From Bacillus massiliigorillae (lineage in GTDB: Bacteria > Bacillota > Bacilli > Bacillales > DSM-1321): a DNA stretch of 64,000 nucleotides. Positions 44,535-54,779 of this stretch are shown one piece after another. Where the stretch lies: positions 3,008,787 to 3,072,786 of the forward strand of contig NZ_HG428741.1 in NCBI RefSeq assembly GCF_000380245.2, written 5' to 3'. Position 1 is the stretch's first letter. Each line of letters starts with the position of its first letter. Under the pieces are notes generated by a model that ran no database searches, was not told where the DNA came from, and saw nothing but the letters and a program-made list of their open reading frames with translations. The position numbers and the translations under genes were made by a program.

Positions 44535-46793
44535 TTATTTTTTTAATCCATTTTTATATGTCAGTTCTTCAAATTCTTTAATTGGCATTGGTTTAGCAAA
44601 GTAAAATCCTTGAGCCATATCACAACCAATTTGTTTCAAAAATGATACTTGCTCCTCTGTTTCTACACCTTCAGATACAATCTTTATAGCAAGATCTTTT
44701 GCCATAGTTACTACTCCCGAAACTACTTTTTCTCCACGTTCAATTTCATTAGATTGCGTGAAAAATACACGATCTAGTTTCAATACATCTACAGGTACAT
44801 CTTTCAATAAGTTTAGCGATGAATAGCCCGTACCAAAGTCATCTAATGAAATTAAAAAACCAAACTTTTGCAGTTCTTGCATTATAGTTAAAATCGTATC
44901 CGGATTATCAAAAAAGATATTTTCTGTTAATTCAATTTCAATTAAACTAGCTGGAACCTGATATTTACGCGTAATATCATGTAATACTTTTACAAAGTTA
45001 GACTCTAATAAATGTAAACGTGACATATTGACTGATACAGGAACAGGTGTAATTCCTTCATCCAACCATCTCCTAATCGTTCTACAAGTCTCCTCAAAAA
45101 CATAATAATCTAGATCGACAATAAAACCATTTCTCTCAAAAAGTGGAATGAATTTAATAGGAGGAATTAATCCTTTTTCAGGATGTTGCCAACGTACAAG
45201 AGCTTCTGCACCTATAATTGTATTCTCCTTTAATTCATACTTCGGCTGTAAATATATAACAAATTCTTTGTTATGTAATGCCGCATACATTATATTCTCA
45301 ATTTCTTTTTCTTCTACATATTTTTCTCTTATTTTATTATCATAAAACGCATACGAACTTTGATGATGTCCCTTAATTGTTTTTCGAGCAATATTAGCTC
45401 TGTCTATCATTGCAGATATTTCAAGTGATCGATCATCCACCACATAAATACCACAAGAAAAAATTAAATTGAACGGATTTTGATTACCCTCATCAATCCG
45501 ACATATCTTACCATATATCTCTTTTATTTTATCAAGCAAGTGGTCCTCATCTTCATAAGTTAATAAAACAACGAAATGGTCAGGCTGAATTCTAGCATAA
45601 ATTTCTTTACTAGTAAGATTTTCTTCTAGTGTACTAGCAATATATTTCAAAATAGTATTTCCTTTTTCGAAGCCGTACATATCATTAATAAATTTAAACT
45701 TATCAATATCAAATTGCATAATCGAATAATTTAAGTGTTTATTTTCACATAACAATTTTTGAGCATCCATATAAAATTTATTAATATTACGTGCGCCAGT
45801 TAAAGTATCAACATACGCAAGTGTAGATAGCTCTTTTTTATTCTTTTTTTGTGTAAAAATCACGTATATTAACAACGATGAATAAACACCAATAATAATT
45901 GAATAGATGAACAGAAGATTTTGTGTAATATAAGTTGTTTTTTCAGAAATCGTCTTGACTGGTACAAAAGAAATTAAATACCAATCATTTATATTTAAAG
46001 GTGTATAATTCACATACTCGGAATTATTTTTATCTGAAATGATCTTTACCGTACCTTTTTTCATAAGGCCCATGTTGTGAATGCTATCTTGTGCTGATGC
46101 TTCCTTGTTAACCGTATCTAAACCTTCAATATCCGTTAACTCAGCTAGATTGTTTAAATGTATATTCCTATTTGGATGCGTTGATTTAATTAAGAGGTCA
46201 CCATTGCTTTTTGCAATAAATGAATGACCTTCATTATTAAAAGTTGAGATGGATAATATTTTTTGGTATATATCCACTTTGTGTGCGGCAAATACGACAC
46301 CAATAATTTTATCTTCGTGATATATCGGCGCAGAGTATACATGAACCTTTTTTCCATCTATTTTATCTACTATTGTGTCAGATATAGAGGCTTGGCCATT
46401 TAAAGCATTTTTAAAATAGGCTCTGTCCGCTAAATTTATCTCATGCTGATCGGTGGTATAGGCTTTTCCATTAGGTAAGATAATTCCCATCCGCTTAAAA
46501 TGATTATTTTCACTGATTTTTGTTAATATAGGCATGATTTCAGCTCGATTAATTGTTTCATTTTTTCCTATAAAAGAGGAAATATCCTTCATCGTTCGAA
46601 TCTCGCCATTAATTTGATTTTGAAGTGCAACCACACTTTGATTTGCTATTTCTCCCAAATAAGTACTAGTCTCTTCAGAAAATTTTTCTTTAAGGTCTTT
46701 AGTGAATAAATAATACGTTATACAAACAACAAGAAGAATGGAAAGCACTGCGAAGATAATTACAAGATTACGTCTGTTGATTTTCATAAACAT
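44535..46793 (-). CDS. Cache-GGDEF-EAL protein, probable c-di-GMP phosphodiesterase
   Basis: A membrane receptor of 752 residues. Membrane segment about 9-30, dCache sensor about 40-290, second membrane segment about 298-318, then a GGDEF domain about 325-485 and an EAL domain about 500-745. The GGDEF motif is degenerate (IQPDHF in place of GGDEF), so cyclase activity is unlikely. The EAL domain keeps its catalytic parts: GAEALVRWQHP, VSVNMSRL, IELTEN, SLDDFGTGYSSL, LKLDR and SEGVET. It should degrade c-di-GMP, with the degenerate GGDEF perhaps binding GTP as regulator. It is paired with the opposing cyclase gene downstream. Confidence 0.9.
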   Translation of the reverse strand: MFMKINRRNLVIIFAVLSILLVVCITYYLFTKDLKEKFSEETSTYLGEIANQSVVALQNQINGEIRTMKDISSFIGKNETINRAEIMPILTKISENNHFKRMGIILPNGKAYTTDQHEINLADRAYFKNALNGQASISDTIVDKIDGKKVHVYSAPIYHEDKIIGVVFAAHKVDIYQKILSISTFNNEGHSFIAKSNGDLLIKSTHPNRNIHLNNLAELTDIEGLDTVNKEASAQDSIHNMGLMKKGTVKIISDKNNSEYVNYTPLNINDWYLISFVPVKTISEKTTYITQNLLFIYSIIIGVYSSLLIYVIFTQKKNKKELSTLAYVDTLTGARNINKFYMDAQKLLCENKHLNYSIMQFDIDKFKFINDMYGFEKGNTILKYIASTLEENLTSKEIYARIQPDHFVVLLTYEDEDHLLDKIKEIYGKICRIDEGNQNPFNLIFSCGIYVVDDRSLEISAMIDRANIARKTIKGHHQSSYAFYDNKIREKYVEEKEIENIMYAALHNKEFVIYLQPKYELKENTIIGAEALVRWQHPEKGLIPPIKFIPLFERNGFIVDLDYYVFEETCRTIRRWLDEGITPVPVSVNMSRLHLLESNFVKVLHDITRKYQVPASLIEIELTENIFFDNPDTILTIMQELQKFGFLISLDDFGTGYSSLNLLKDVPVDVLKLDRVFFTQSNEIERGEKVVSGVVTMAKDLAIKIVSEGVETEEQVSFLKQIGCDMAQGFYFAKPMPIKEFEELTYKNGLKK

Positions 46794-47135
46794 TATGAGT
46801 CCTCTCTTCTACTCTTATAATTAGTCGTAGATATATAACATTTTAGAAACACGAACTTAAAGGATTTATCATTTAAAAAAAATCATATTTTTATGAACAA
46901 AAAAACAAAATAATAGTTTATATACCCTTATTCAAATTATTTTCAAACGTCATTTTAATAATTGAAACAATGTATGAGGAAGATGGAATTTCTACAAAAA
47001 AAATGTAGAACCAAGAACTCATACAAGAGTTATAATCGAGAAAAACTTGAACCGGAGTAAAAATAGTAATACAGACTGAAACCCACTCTATAGGAGTGGG
47101 TTTCAGTCTGTATTATATAAGCAATTACTTTATTA
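46794..47135. other. Intergenic region with one long hairpin
   Basis: No gene is visible. It holds the promoter area of the GGDEF-EAL gene and the 21-bp stem at 47068-47114. Confidence 0.6.
47068..47114 (-). terminator. Perfect 21-bp stem terminator after the enoyl-CoA hydratase gene
   Basis: AATACAGACTGAAACCCACTC, five-base loop, and its exact complement. It lies 22 bases beyond the stop codon. On the minus strand ACTATTTTTA follows. Confidence 0.75.
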
Positions 47136-47921
47136 TTATACTTCCGCTTTTGGCTTATCATCCCAAACAGGTTTTCTTTTTTCAAAAAATGAACGAATAC
47201 CTTCAACAGCATCAGGATGTTTAGAATTACGAACAATAACTTCCGTAGCATAATTTAGCGCCTGGAAATCTTCCATATGTAACTGTTGATAAAATTGTCT
47301 CTTACCAATTTCGATAATATTTAAGCTTTGTTTTGTTACATCCTTCGCTAATTTTTCCGTTTCTTCATCTAATATTTCTACTGGAACAACTTTATTAACT
47401 AGACCGTTTTCTAATGCTTCTTGCGCAGGCATTAAATTCCCAGTGAATAATAATTCCGCCGCTTTCTTTCTTCCGATATTTCTACTTAAGAAAACCGCTG
47501 GAGTACTACAGAATAACCCACTATTAATACCAGGCACACCGAATTTTGCATTTTCACTTGCAACGGCTAAATCACAAGCTGCTACTAGCTGACACCCTGC
47601 TGCTACAGCTACACCTTGAACTTTCGAAATGACAATCTGTGGGATTTCTCGAATCGTTCGCATAACGACCTGACATGTTTGAAATACTTCTGCAACACCT
47701 AATTCAGAGTTTGTTTCAATTTCTTTCAGACTATGCCCCGCACAAAAAGCCTTCGTTGATCCTTCAATTACAACAACCTTGCATTCTCTTTTATCACCAA
47801 TCTCTCGCAAGGCACTATTTAATTCTTGCAACAGCTGTAACGATAATGAGTTAAATTCTTTCGGATTCTCCAATGTAATGTATGCTATTTCTTCATTTTT
47901 TCTAACTGATAAAAATTCCAC
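47136..47921 (-). CDS. Enoyl-CoA hydratase/isomerase family protein
   Basis: A 261-residue crotonase-fold protein. The oxyanion segment is FCAGHSLKEI (about 60-69), and the second is QGVAVAAGCQLVAACDLAVA (about 100-119). The usual catalytic glutamates of ECH1 are not obvious; the PGINSGLFCSTPAV segment resembles the ECHDC3 subgroup, whose substrate is uncertain. The start is GTG at 47921 with GAGGAG upstream. No other fatty-acid gene is adjacent. Confidence 0.85.
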   Translation of the reverse strand: MEFLSVRKNEEIAYITLENPKEFNSLSLQLLQELNSALREIGDKRECKVVVIEGSTKAFCAGHSLKEIETNSELGVAEVFQTCQVVMRTIREIPQIVISKVQGVAVAAGCQLVAACDLAVASENAKFGVPGINSGLFCSTPAVFLSRNIGRKKAAELLFTGNLMPAQEALENGLVNKVVPVEILDEETEKLAKDVTKQSLNIIEIGKRQFYQQLHMEDFQALNYATEVIVRNSKHPDAVEGIRSFFEKRKPVWDDKPKAEV

Positions 47922-48130
47922 ACTATCACTCCTCGTAAAGTTGATACTATGAGTTATTTACTGAAGCGAATTATTTTTAGAACTTTCTGAAATTAACCCT
48001 TATCATTATTTTAACTTAATTTGTAAAATAATGATATTTATTCAACTACATTTAGGAAAGTATCCTCTCTCTTCTTGCACTTTTTTAAGTGTTGTAGAAA
48101 GTCATTATCGGTTTTTTTCATCATATAGAA

Positions 48131-48164
48131 AAAGTCACATAGAGAAGGCTCTCTATGTGACTTT
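48131..48164. terminator. Terminator after the AI-2E-family gene
   Basis: AAAGTCACATAGAGA pairs with TCTCTATGTGACTTT. A closely related stem follows the SLH gene at 49643-49677. Confidence 0.75.
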
Positions 48165-48191
48165 GCAAGGAATATATCTTTACTTCATATA

Positions 48192-49388
48192 TTATTGGCT
48201 ACTATCAGCATTTGTTTCCAATGATTTCTTTTCTATTTCAGCTGCAGTAAGACCTTTCTTTTTCAAACGATTCGCTACTCCTTGCTGCAATAAACAATAA
48301 ATAACTGAGAATACAGGTACACCTATTAACATACCTATAATACCAAAAGCACTTCCACCTACTAGAACAGCAAATAAAACCCACATACTTGGTAAACCAA
48401 CTGAATTTCCAACTACTTTAGGATAAATAAAATATCCATCAATACGTTGTAGTACGATAATAAATATAATAAACCAGAGAGCTTGCATCGGCTCAACCAT
48501 CAATATGAGAAATGCTCCGATAGCTGTCCCAATAAACGCCCCGAAAATTGGAATTAAAGCCGTCATTCCAACTAAAAAGGAAATCATGACGCTATATGGC
48601 ATAGATAAAATAGTCATACCAATAAAGCAGAGCACACCAATAATGATAGCCTCTAAAAATTGTCCTGTAACAAAACGAGAAAATATTCTATTAGAAAGCT
48701 CTGTTACTGAAATTATATACTCAGCGTTTTTATTTGGAAGAAATGCGTATAAAATCCTTTTTGCCTGGCTACAAAGCTTTTCTTTTTGTGAAAGAATATA
48801 GATTGAAAATACAATCCCTACTAAAAAATGAATGACACCACTAACAATAGATGTGGTAATATTCTTAGTTCTACTTAAAAAATTAATATTATCATTTTGT
48901 AAAAATGTCGTTACTTTTTTACCTAATGAGTCCCAATCAATATCGATATCTTTGAATGAAATACTAGGGATATTTAAAAATGCTGCCAATTTATCAGCCC
49001 AAATTTGGACCTGATCTAAATAGATGGGAATTTGATCCGCTAAACTAGCAAATGTTTTCTTAAGCTCCGGAATAATTTGGAACATTAATACGAAGATAAC
49101 ACCTGCAATGATGCCAACAGATAATAAAATACAAACAGGTCTTTTGATCTTGTTCCATAGCTTATAATTTTTTTCATTTAATTTCTTGAAAAGCCGCTCC
49201 TCAATAATTTTCAAAAGAACATTCAATATAAAAGCAAGACAAAGCCCAATAATTAAAGGAGCTATTAAGTTTAAAATAACACTCATATATGTAAGTATAT
49301 AACCAAAATTTTGTAATCCAAGAAACATAAGAATAGATAGTGCAATAATCAATAAAATTCTTTTTATATTATGTTTATTTAATTCCAT
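48192..49388 (-). CDS. AI-2E-family transporter
   Basis: A 398-residue polytopic membrane protein of the TqsA/PerM/YtvI type. Hydrophobic hairpins at the N-terminus (RILLIIALSILMFLGLQNFG, then VILNLIAPLIIGLCLAFILN) are followed by a soluble loop and a C-terminal core with the family stretches MISFLVGMTALIPIFGAFIG and VGGSAFGIIGMLIGVPVF. Family members export small molecules or act as ion antiporters; the quorum-signal role was shown for only some. AAAGGGA precedes the ATG. It is a single gene. Confidence 0.88.
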   Translation of the reverse strand: MELNKHNIKRILLIIALSILMFLGLQNFGYILTYMSVILNLIAPLIIGLCLAFILNVLLKIIEERLFKKLNEKNYKLWNKIKRPVCILLSVGIIAGVIFVLMFQIIPELKKTFASLADQIPIYLDQVQIWADKLAAFLNIPSISFKDIDIDWDSLGKKVTTFLQNDNINFLSRTKNITTSIVSGVIHFLVGIVFSIYILSQKEKLCSQAKRILYAFLPNKNAEYIISVTELSNRIFSRFVTGQFLEAIIIGVLCFIGMTILSMPYSVMISFLVGMTALIPIFGAFIGTAIGAFLILMVEPMQALWFIIFIIVLQRIDGYFIYPKVVGNSVGLPSMWVLFAVLVGGSAFGIIGMLIGVPVFSVIYCLLQQGVANRLKKKGLTAAEIEKKSLETNADSSQ

Positions 49389-49688
49389 GATATATCCCTT
49401 TCTATATGTACGAACTTATAAGAAAATCTAATGTTGTAGAAATTTTACTATGAGGATTATTTACATATATAATGCCTCTTGATGATTCTCTTAAAACATT
49501 ATAACTCTAAACGTAGCAGTAATTAAAATTTGTGTTTCATGTATCTATACATTTTCCCAATCACTAATTCCACCAAACATAATTAGAAGTATTCCGATTA
49601 TTACAATTAGTACTCTTACACTTTTCAGACTTATATATATTGAAAAGTCACATAGAAATTGTCCCCATGTGACTTTTTTTTACTATTA
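49389..49688. other. Intergenic region with terminator
   Basis: AT-rich gap between the SLH-protein end and the AI-2E gene start. It holds only the terminator at 49643-49677 and the AI-2E gene's promoter area. Confidence 0.55.
49643..49677 (-). terminator. SLH-protein gene terminator
   Basis: AAAAGTCACAT pairs with ATGTGACTTTT. It begins 12 bases beyond the SLH gene's stop. Confidence 0.65.
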
Positions 49689-52600
49689 TTAGCGCTCTAC
49701 ATATTGTATAGCACGAGTTAAAAATGCAGAGAATTGACCTCTTGTTACAGCATCATTTGGTCTAAAAGTATTATCACCATAACCCATAGTAATATTAGCC
49801 GCTACTAATCGGCCAATATATTCATATGCAACTGAATTTTTTGAAACGTCACTAAAGTTAACAGGTGCTGTATCTGTTAGATTGAATGCACGAGACAAAA
49901 AGATTGCTAATTGTCCTCTCGTAACAGACTCATTTGGCCTATATGTTCCATCTGGAAATCCATTAATAATACCAGCTTCTACTGCAGACTGAATATAACC
50001 AGAAGCAACACTTGCTGCACCCACGTCTGAAAAACTAGTATTACGTTTTGTTCCGTCCAAACCTAACGCTCTACCAATCATAATTGCTGCCTCTGCACGT
50101 GTTACACTTTTCCCAGGTTTAAATGTACCATCCGCATAACCTGAAATAACGGATCTACTTACCAAAAAGTTAATCTCCTTATAAAAAGTATACTGTTCTG
50201 ATACATCTGGAAAAGAAATAACAATAGATTCTTTTTTCTTAATGGTAAAGTTCACTACAGTTTGATTACCTGCAAAATCTGTAACAATTAATTGGTACTG
50301 CCCTTCTTGTTTCAATTCTGTTCCGTTTTGAATTAGTTCACCATTCAATGTTGCTTCGCCTTCGTTGAAGCCAATTGTTACAGTTGTCTCATAAACACCT
50401 TGATTTGTAACACCAGTTACTTCTGGTGCTGTTTTGTCTATTTCAAAGCTCATTGTTGTTTTATTTCCTGCAGCATCTGTAACGATTAATTGATAAGTAC
50501 CTTCTTTTTCAACGGTTGACCCATTTGCAATTTCTTTGCCATTCAATGTTGCTTCGCCTTCATTGAATGCAATAGTAACAGATTTATTATAAATGCCTTT
50601 GTCTGTTACTCCTGTTACCTTTGGCGCTGTTTTATCCATATCAAAATACACTGTTGTCACGTTTCCGGCTTTATCTGTTACGATTAACTCGTATTTACCT
50701 TCTGCTTCAACTTCAGTTCCTGTTTCAATACTTTCTCCATTCAATGTTGCTTTGCCTTCATTAAATTGAATGGTTACTGAAGTATTATAAACACCTTGAT
50801 TCGCAACACCTGTTATTTCTGGGGATGTTTTGTCAATTTCAAAGTTCACTGTTGTTACGTTTCCGGCTTTATCCGTTACGATTAGCTCATATTTACCTTC
50901 CGTTTCAACTTCAGTTCCTGTTTCAATACTTCCTCTATTCAATGTTGCTTTGCCTTCATTAAATTGAATAGTTACTGAAGTATTATAAACACCCTGATTC
51001 GCAACACCTGTTATTTCTGGGGATGTTTTGTCAATTTCAAAATGAACTATTGTTGTATTCCCTGCTTGATCAACAACGTTTAATTCATAACTACCTTCTT
51101 CTACTACTTTTGTTCCTGATTCAAACTTTTTACCATTCAATGTCGCTACGCCTTCATTAAATTCGATTGTTACTGATGTATTGTAGATACTTTGATTGGC
51201 TATTCCTGTGACAATTGGAGCTGTTACATCTATAACGATTACCGCACTAGGCTCACTTTCATTTCCGGCCTCATCAGTTGCGGTAATGATTATCTCCGTA
51301 CCAGCTTTTTGTACAGGAATTTTTATACTGAATTGATCATTTTCATTAACTTTCCCTAAACCTATCTCTTCAGTAGCTACCTTGACAGACACGGATGCTC
51401 CTTCTTCAGCCATACCTGTGATAACTGTATCTTGATCACTTACTTCATTTACAACAGGTGCATGAGGAGGTATAACATCCTTAACAGTCAGTATCTTCAC
51501 GTCACTTTTTTGACCATGCTCATCTTTAGCCCATACTTCTATTAAGGTACCTGGGCTTTGACTTGGAATCTCAACACTAAAACTGCCATCATTCACTACA
51601 GCTGATTGATATAAATCATCATTTATTTTCACATAAACCGTCGATGAAACTTGAGATTCCCCAGTCACCTTCGTATCAATCTGACTTATATCATTTACCT
51701 TCAGAAAAGAATTAACATCTCCAATTTCAACTTCATAAGTTTCGCTCGTTAAGAAAGGAGCCTCATTTCCTTCAGGATTTTTGAATAAAGAATTGTGTTC
51801 TGAAAAATAGTATGTTGCTGTATTTGGTTGAACCGGAGCAGTAACATCTATTGTAAATTCATACTTATGATCCTCTAACTTGGAAACCTTCCCTAAGGTT
51901 TGTTTCGTACCATTTCCTTCATTCCACCAAAGTCTACCTTGCGATACACGATCCAAGAAATTCGCTGGGTCATATATATCCATTTTAATAGTTAGCTTCG
52001 AACCAACTTTTACTTTTGCTGGTGTAGACGCATTTAATTCTACTTCCATTGGTTCTAATGATACTTCTCCATTTGTTATACCTTCTTCAGATACAACTAG
52101 ACTTTTTATTTCTCCACCCATTTTGACATTTGGAAATGTTACTCCTCCGTTATATCCAATCACTCTTATGCGGTATTCATCAGATGGTAAATTCACTTCT
52201 ACATTAGTTGTTTTTAAACCATTTGTCTCTTCTCTCAACAAATAGCTCTTCCCTTTACTTCCTTCTACTAAAAGCTTGAGGTTTTTAATAGTTGTAGGGA
52301 TATTTTCAACTGTTATTTTCGTATTAGGTTGCTTTTCTTTTACAGCTAATTCAAAATCGGGACTAGTTAGGTAAGGTGTTTCATTTCCTTCGGGGTTTTT
52401 AAACAGGGAATTATGCTCTGAAAAATAATATGTTACCTTTCCTGCTTGAACTGGTGCTTCTACATCAATAGCAAATTGATATTTTTTATCTTCTACTTTG
52501 CTAATTTTACCCCAAATTTGTTTATTTCCTTTGCCCTCATTCCACCATAGTCTTCCTTGAGATGCACGATCTAAGAAATTCGCTGGGTCATATATATCCA

Positions 52601-53057
52601 TTTTGATAGTTAGCTTTGACCCGACTTCTACTTCCTTTGGTGTAGAAGCATTTAATTCGATGTTGATTTCTTCTAATGATACTTCTCCATTTGTTGTACC
52701 TTCTTCAGATACAACTAGACTTTTTATTTCTCCACCCATTTTGACATTTGGAAGTGTTACTCCTCCGTTATATCCAATCACTCTTATACGATATAGATCT
52801 GGTGGTAAATATGCTTCTACACTAGTTGTATTTAAACCCTTTGTTTCTTTCCTCAACAAATAACGATTTCCACTTGTACCTTCTACTAATAATTTAAGAT
52901 TTTTTATATTTTCCGGAATGTTTTGAACAGTTATATTGACCCTATGATTGGAATTATTGACATCGTTCTCTCCGCTCTCAAGTGCATAAGCTATTAATCC
53001 ACTTGTATTGGGTAATATTAGGATTGCAATTAATATTGCTATAAAAGTTTTCCTCAT
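49689..53057 (-). CDS. SLH-anchored cell-surface protein with Ig-like and tandem repeats
   Basis: A 1122-residue surface protein. The signal peptide is about residues 1-26. Two related modules of about 205 residues follow (41-245 and 246-450), each with RIRVIGYNGGVT, MGGEIKSLVVSEEG and DPANFLDR. Two Ig-like modules are at about 455-530 and 535-605 (VITGMAEEGASVSVKV, ITATDEAGNESEPS). Five tandem repeats of about 66 residues span 608-938 (VYNTSVTIQFNEG, ATLNG, VTDKAGNVTTVNFEIDKT). Three SLH domains at 947-1122 (FPDVSEQY, SGYADGTFKPGKSVTRAEA and two more) bind pyruvylated secondary cell-wall polymer. The SLH domains are C-terminal. AGAGG precedes the ATG. The function of the outer modules is unknown; adhesion is a reasonable guess. 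Confidence 0.92.
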   Translation of the reverse strand: MRKTFIAILIAILILPNTSGLIAYALESGENDVNNSNHRVNITVQNIPENIKNLKLLVEGTSGNRYLLRKETKGLNTTSVEAYLPPDLYRIRVIGYNGGVTLPNVKMGGEIKSLVVSEEGTTNGEVSLEEINIELNASTPKEVEVGSKLTIKMDIYDPANFLDRASQGRLWWNEGKGNKQIWGKISKVEDKKYQFAIDVEAPVQAGKVTYYFSEHNSLFKNPEGNETPYLTSPDFELAVKEKQPNTKITVENIPTTIKNLKLLVEGSKGKSYLLREETNGLKTTNVEVNLPSDEYRIRVIGYNGGVTFPNVKMGGEIKSLVVSEEGITNGEVSLEPMEVELNASTPAKVKVGSKLTIKMDIYDPANFLDRVSQGRLWWNEGNGTKQTLGKVSKLEDHKYEFTIDVTAPVQPNTATYYFSEHNSLFKNPEGNEAPFLTSETYEVEIGDVNSFLKVNDISQIDTKVTGESQVSSTVYVKINDDLYQSAVVNDGSFSVEIPSQSPGTLIEVWAKDEHGQKSDVKILTVKDVIPPHAPVVNEVSDQDTVITGMAEEGASVSVKVATEEIGLGKVNENDQFSIKIPVQKAGTEIIITATDEAGNESEPSAVIVIDVTAPIVTGIANQSIYNTSVTIEFNEGVATLNGKKFESGTKVVEEGSYELNVVDQAGNTTIVHFEIDKTSPEITGVANQGVYNTSVTIQFNEGKATLNRGSIETGTEVETEGKYELIVTDKAGNVTTVNFEIDKTSPEITGVANQGVYNTSVTIQFNEGKATLNGESIETGTEVEAEGKYELIVTDKAGNVTTVYFDMDKTAPKVTGVTDKGIYNKSVTIAFNEGEATLNGKEIANGSTVEKEGTYQLIVTDAAGNKTTMSFEIDKTAPEVTGVTNQGVYETTVTIGFNEGEATLNGELIQNGTELKQEGQYQLIVTDFAGNQTVVNFTIKKKESIVISFPDVSEQYTFYKEINFLVSRSVISGYADGTFKPGKSVTRAEAAIMIGRALGLDGTKRNTSFSDVGAASVASGYIQSAVEAGIINGFPDGTYRPNESVTRGQLAIFLSRAFNLTDTAPVNFSDVSKNSVAYEYIGRLVAANITMGYGDNTFRPNDAVTRGQFSAFLTRAIQYVER
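50243..51233 (-). repeat. Five tandem ~198-bp coding repeats in the SLH-protein gene
   Basis: Each copy encodes about 66 residues. Copies 2 and 3 are almost identical at the DNA level over most of their length (compare 50755-50845 with 50953-51043), which points to recent duplication or gene conversion. The other copies are more diverged. Confidence 0.8.
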
Positions 53058-53417
53058 ATCATACCTCTTCTATTAATAATTCACTCTATTAGTCTAATTA
53101 CCTAATTCCAACTTGATGAGAACTTCTCTATTAAAATCCCTCCTCCGAATTAAGGATTTCTTATGAAACCGCCTTCAAAAGTATATCACCAAATTTTTGA
53201 AGTTCTTTATAGATGTATTACTGTAACAATTGCCATTAATTGAAAGGTTCCAAATAGTATTTAAACACTTTCAATTCCTTACAATAAAAAATAAAAGACG
53301 CCCTAAAAGTGAGTTTTATCACTTTTAGGGCGTCCTTCATTTCTTTTTCCTTATTAACTTATTAAACCAATATCAATTGGTGTTACAACTTCATATATCT
53401 TGTATAGTTAATTCATA
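53058..53417. other. Intergenic region with terminator
   Basis: The promoter area of the SLH-protein gene is at the left and the permease terminator is in the middle. No gene is visible. Confidence 0.55.
53297..53334 (-). terminator. Permease gene terminator
   Basis: GACGCCCTAAAAGTGA, loop GTTTTA, and the exact complement; on the minus strand a T-rich tract follows. Confidence 0.8.
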
Positions 53418-54777
53418 TCAATGACCAGCCACTGATTCATCAAAGTGAAATTCAGGTGGAGCTTTTGTAAAAAATTTAGTTACATATAATAGAAAAGTTA
53501 ATCCAATTGCCATCCAAACTAATCCAATCATCATAGCTGAGTGATCTAGTTTAAACCATAAGTAGCCATTGAATATAAATCCAATAATAGGAATTACTAC
53601 ATAGCCTATTATTGAGGTTATTGTATGACTTTTCTCTTTCCTGAAATAGTAAAAGATGACGGAAAGATTTACAAATGCAAAAGAAGTAAATGCCCCAAAA
53701 TTAATGAGAGATGTTGCTGTATATAAGCTAATAAATAAACCAGAAGCTGCAAGAATCGCAGTTAGAATAAGATTAAAAACCGGTGTTTTCATTCGCGGAT
53801 GTATATAGGAAAATGCCTTCTTAAATAAAATCCCGTCTCTCCCCATCGCATATAATAAGCGAGATGCACTTGTTTGTGCAGCCAATCCAGATGCAATACA
53901 GGCTGTGAGTGCCCCCGAAAGAAATATTGCCTGAAATAAATTTCCACCTATATAAAGAGCGATATTAGGTGAAGCACTAGTTATATCCTGGGAAACTTCT
54001 TTAAGTGAAGCCAGGCTAGGAAACAAGCTCTGCATAAAATACGAAACGGTTAAAAAAGAAAATACCTCCAAGAAAAGCAACTAAGAAGATAGCTCTTGGA
54101 ATATCTTTTTTCGGATTGACTGCTTCTTCTGACAATGTTGTAACAGCATCAAATCCAAGAAAGGATAACACCAAAATGGATGCTCCAGCAAATACGGAAG
54201 AGAAGTTCATCGTTTCAGAATAAAAAGGATGAAAAGAAAAGCCCCTAGTATCTCCTGTAAGAATAGCGTGGGCAGTCAAAATGACGAAAATAACCGCAAC
54301 CAATGTCTGAAAAACAACCATTAAGATATTAGCGGAAACGGCAACCTTTACACCAGCGATATTTAATATTGTAATTAAAGTAATCATTCCAAGTATCCAG
54401 ACCCATGGAGGTACAGTAGGGAATACAGCAGAGAGGTAAATATTCACAAACAGTGCGTTAATCATTGGGAGGAACAGATAATCAAGTAAAACTGCCCATC
54501 CTACTAAGAAACCGAGGCTTGAATTCATCGTTTTTCTCGTGTAGGTATAGGCCGAACCGGATGATGGAAAAATCTTCGCCATTTTAATATAGCTATATAC
54601 TGTAAATAACACAGCAATCATAACAAGTATATATGAGGCGGGAACATGACCATTCGTTAATTCAGAAATAATCCCAAATGTATCAAAAATAGCAAATGGT
54701 GACATATACGCAAGCCCAAGAAATAAAATATGTCGTAACTTTAATTCTCGTTTTAATGTTATCTCTCCTGCTCCCAT
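53418..54777 (-). pseudogene. APC-family amino acid/amine permease, split by a one-base frameshift
   Basis: Two overlapping frames make one permease. The first (54777 to 54016) covers the N-terminal half with LRHILFLGLAYMSPFAIFDT and SGSAYTYTRKTMNSSLGFLV, up to FLGGIFFF. The second continues with FLTVSYFMQSLFPSLASL and ends at 53418, giving the remaining membrane segments (TSASRLLYAMGRDGILFKKA). The break lies in a run of six A on the plus strand (54052-54057); five would restore one frame of about 450 residues. It lies two bases after the GNAT gene. It is either a true inactivating mutation, a phase-variable tract, or a homopolymer sequencing error. Confidence 0.85.
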
Positions 54778-54779
54778 TT

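Noticed and set aside
47030..47251. A 73-codon minus-strand frame at the end of the enoyl-CoA hydratase gene.
   Set aside because: It overlaps that gene out of frame and includes the perfect terminator stem.
50243..51233. Regularly spaced repeats that could suggest a CRISPR array.
   Set aside because: The period is about 198 bases and in frame with a large surface protein gene; there are no short repeats with unique spacers.
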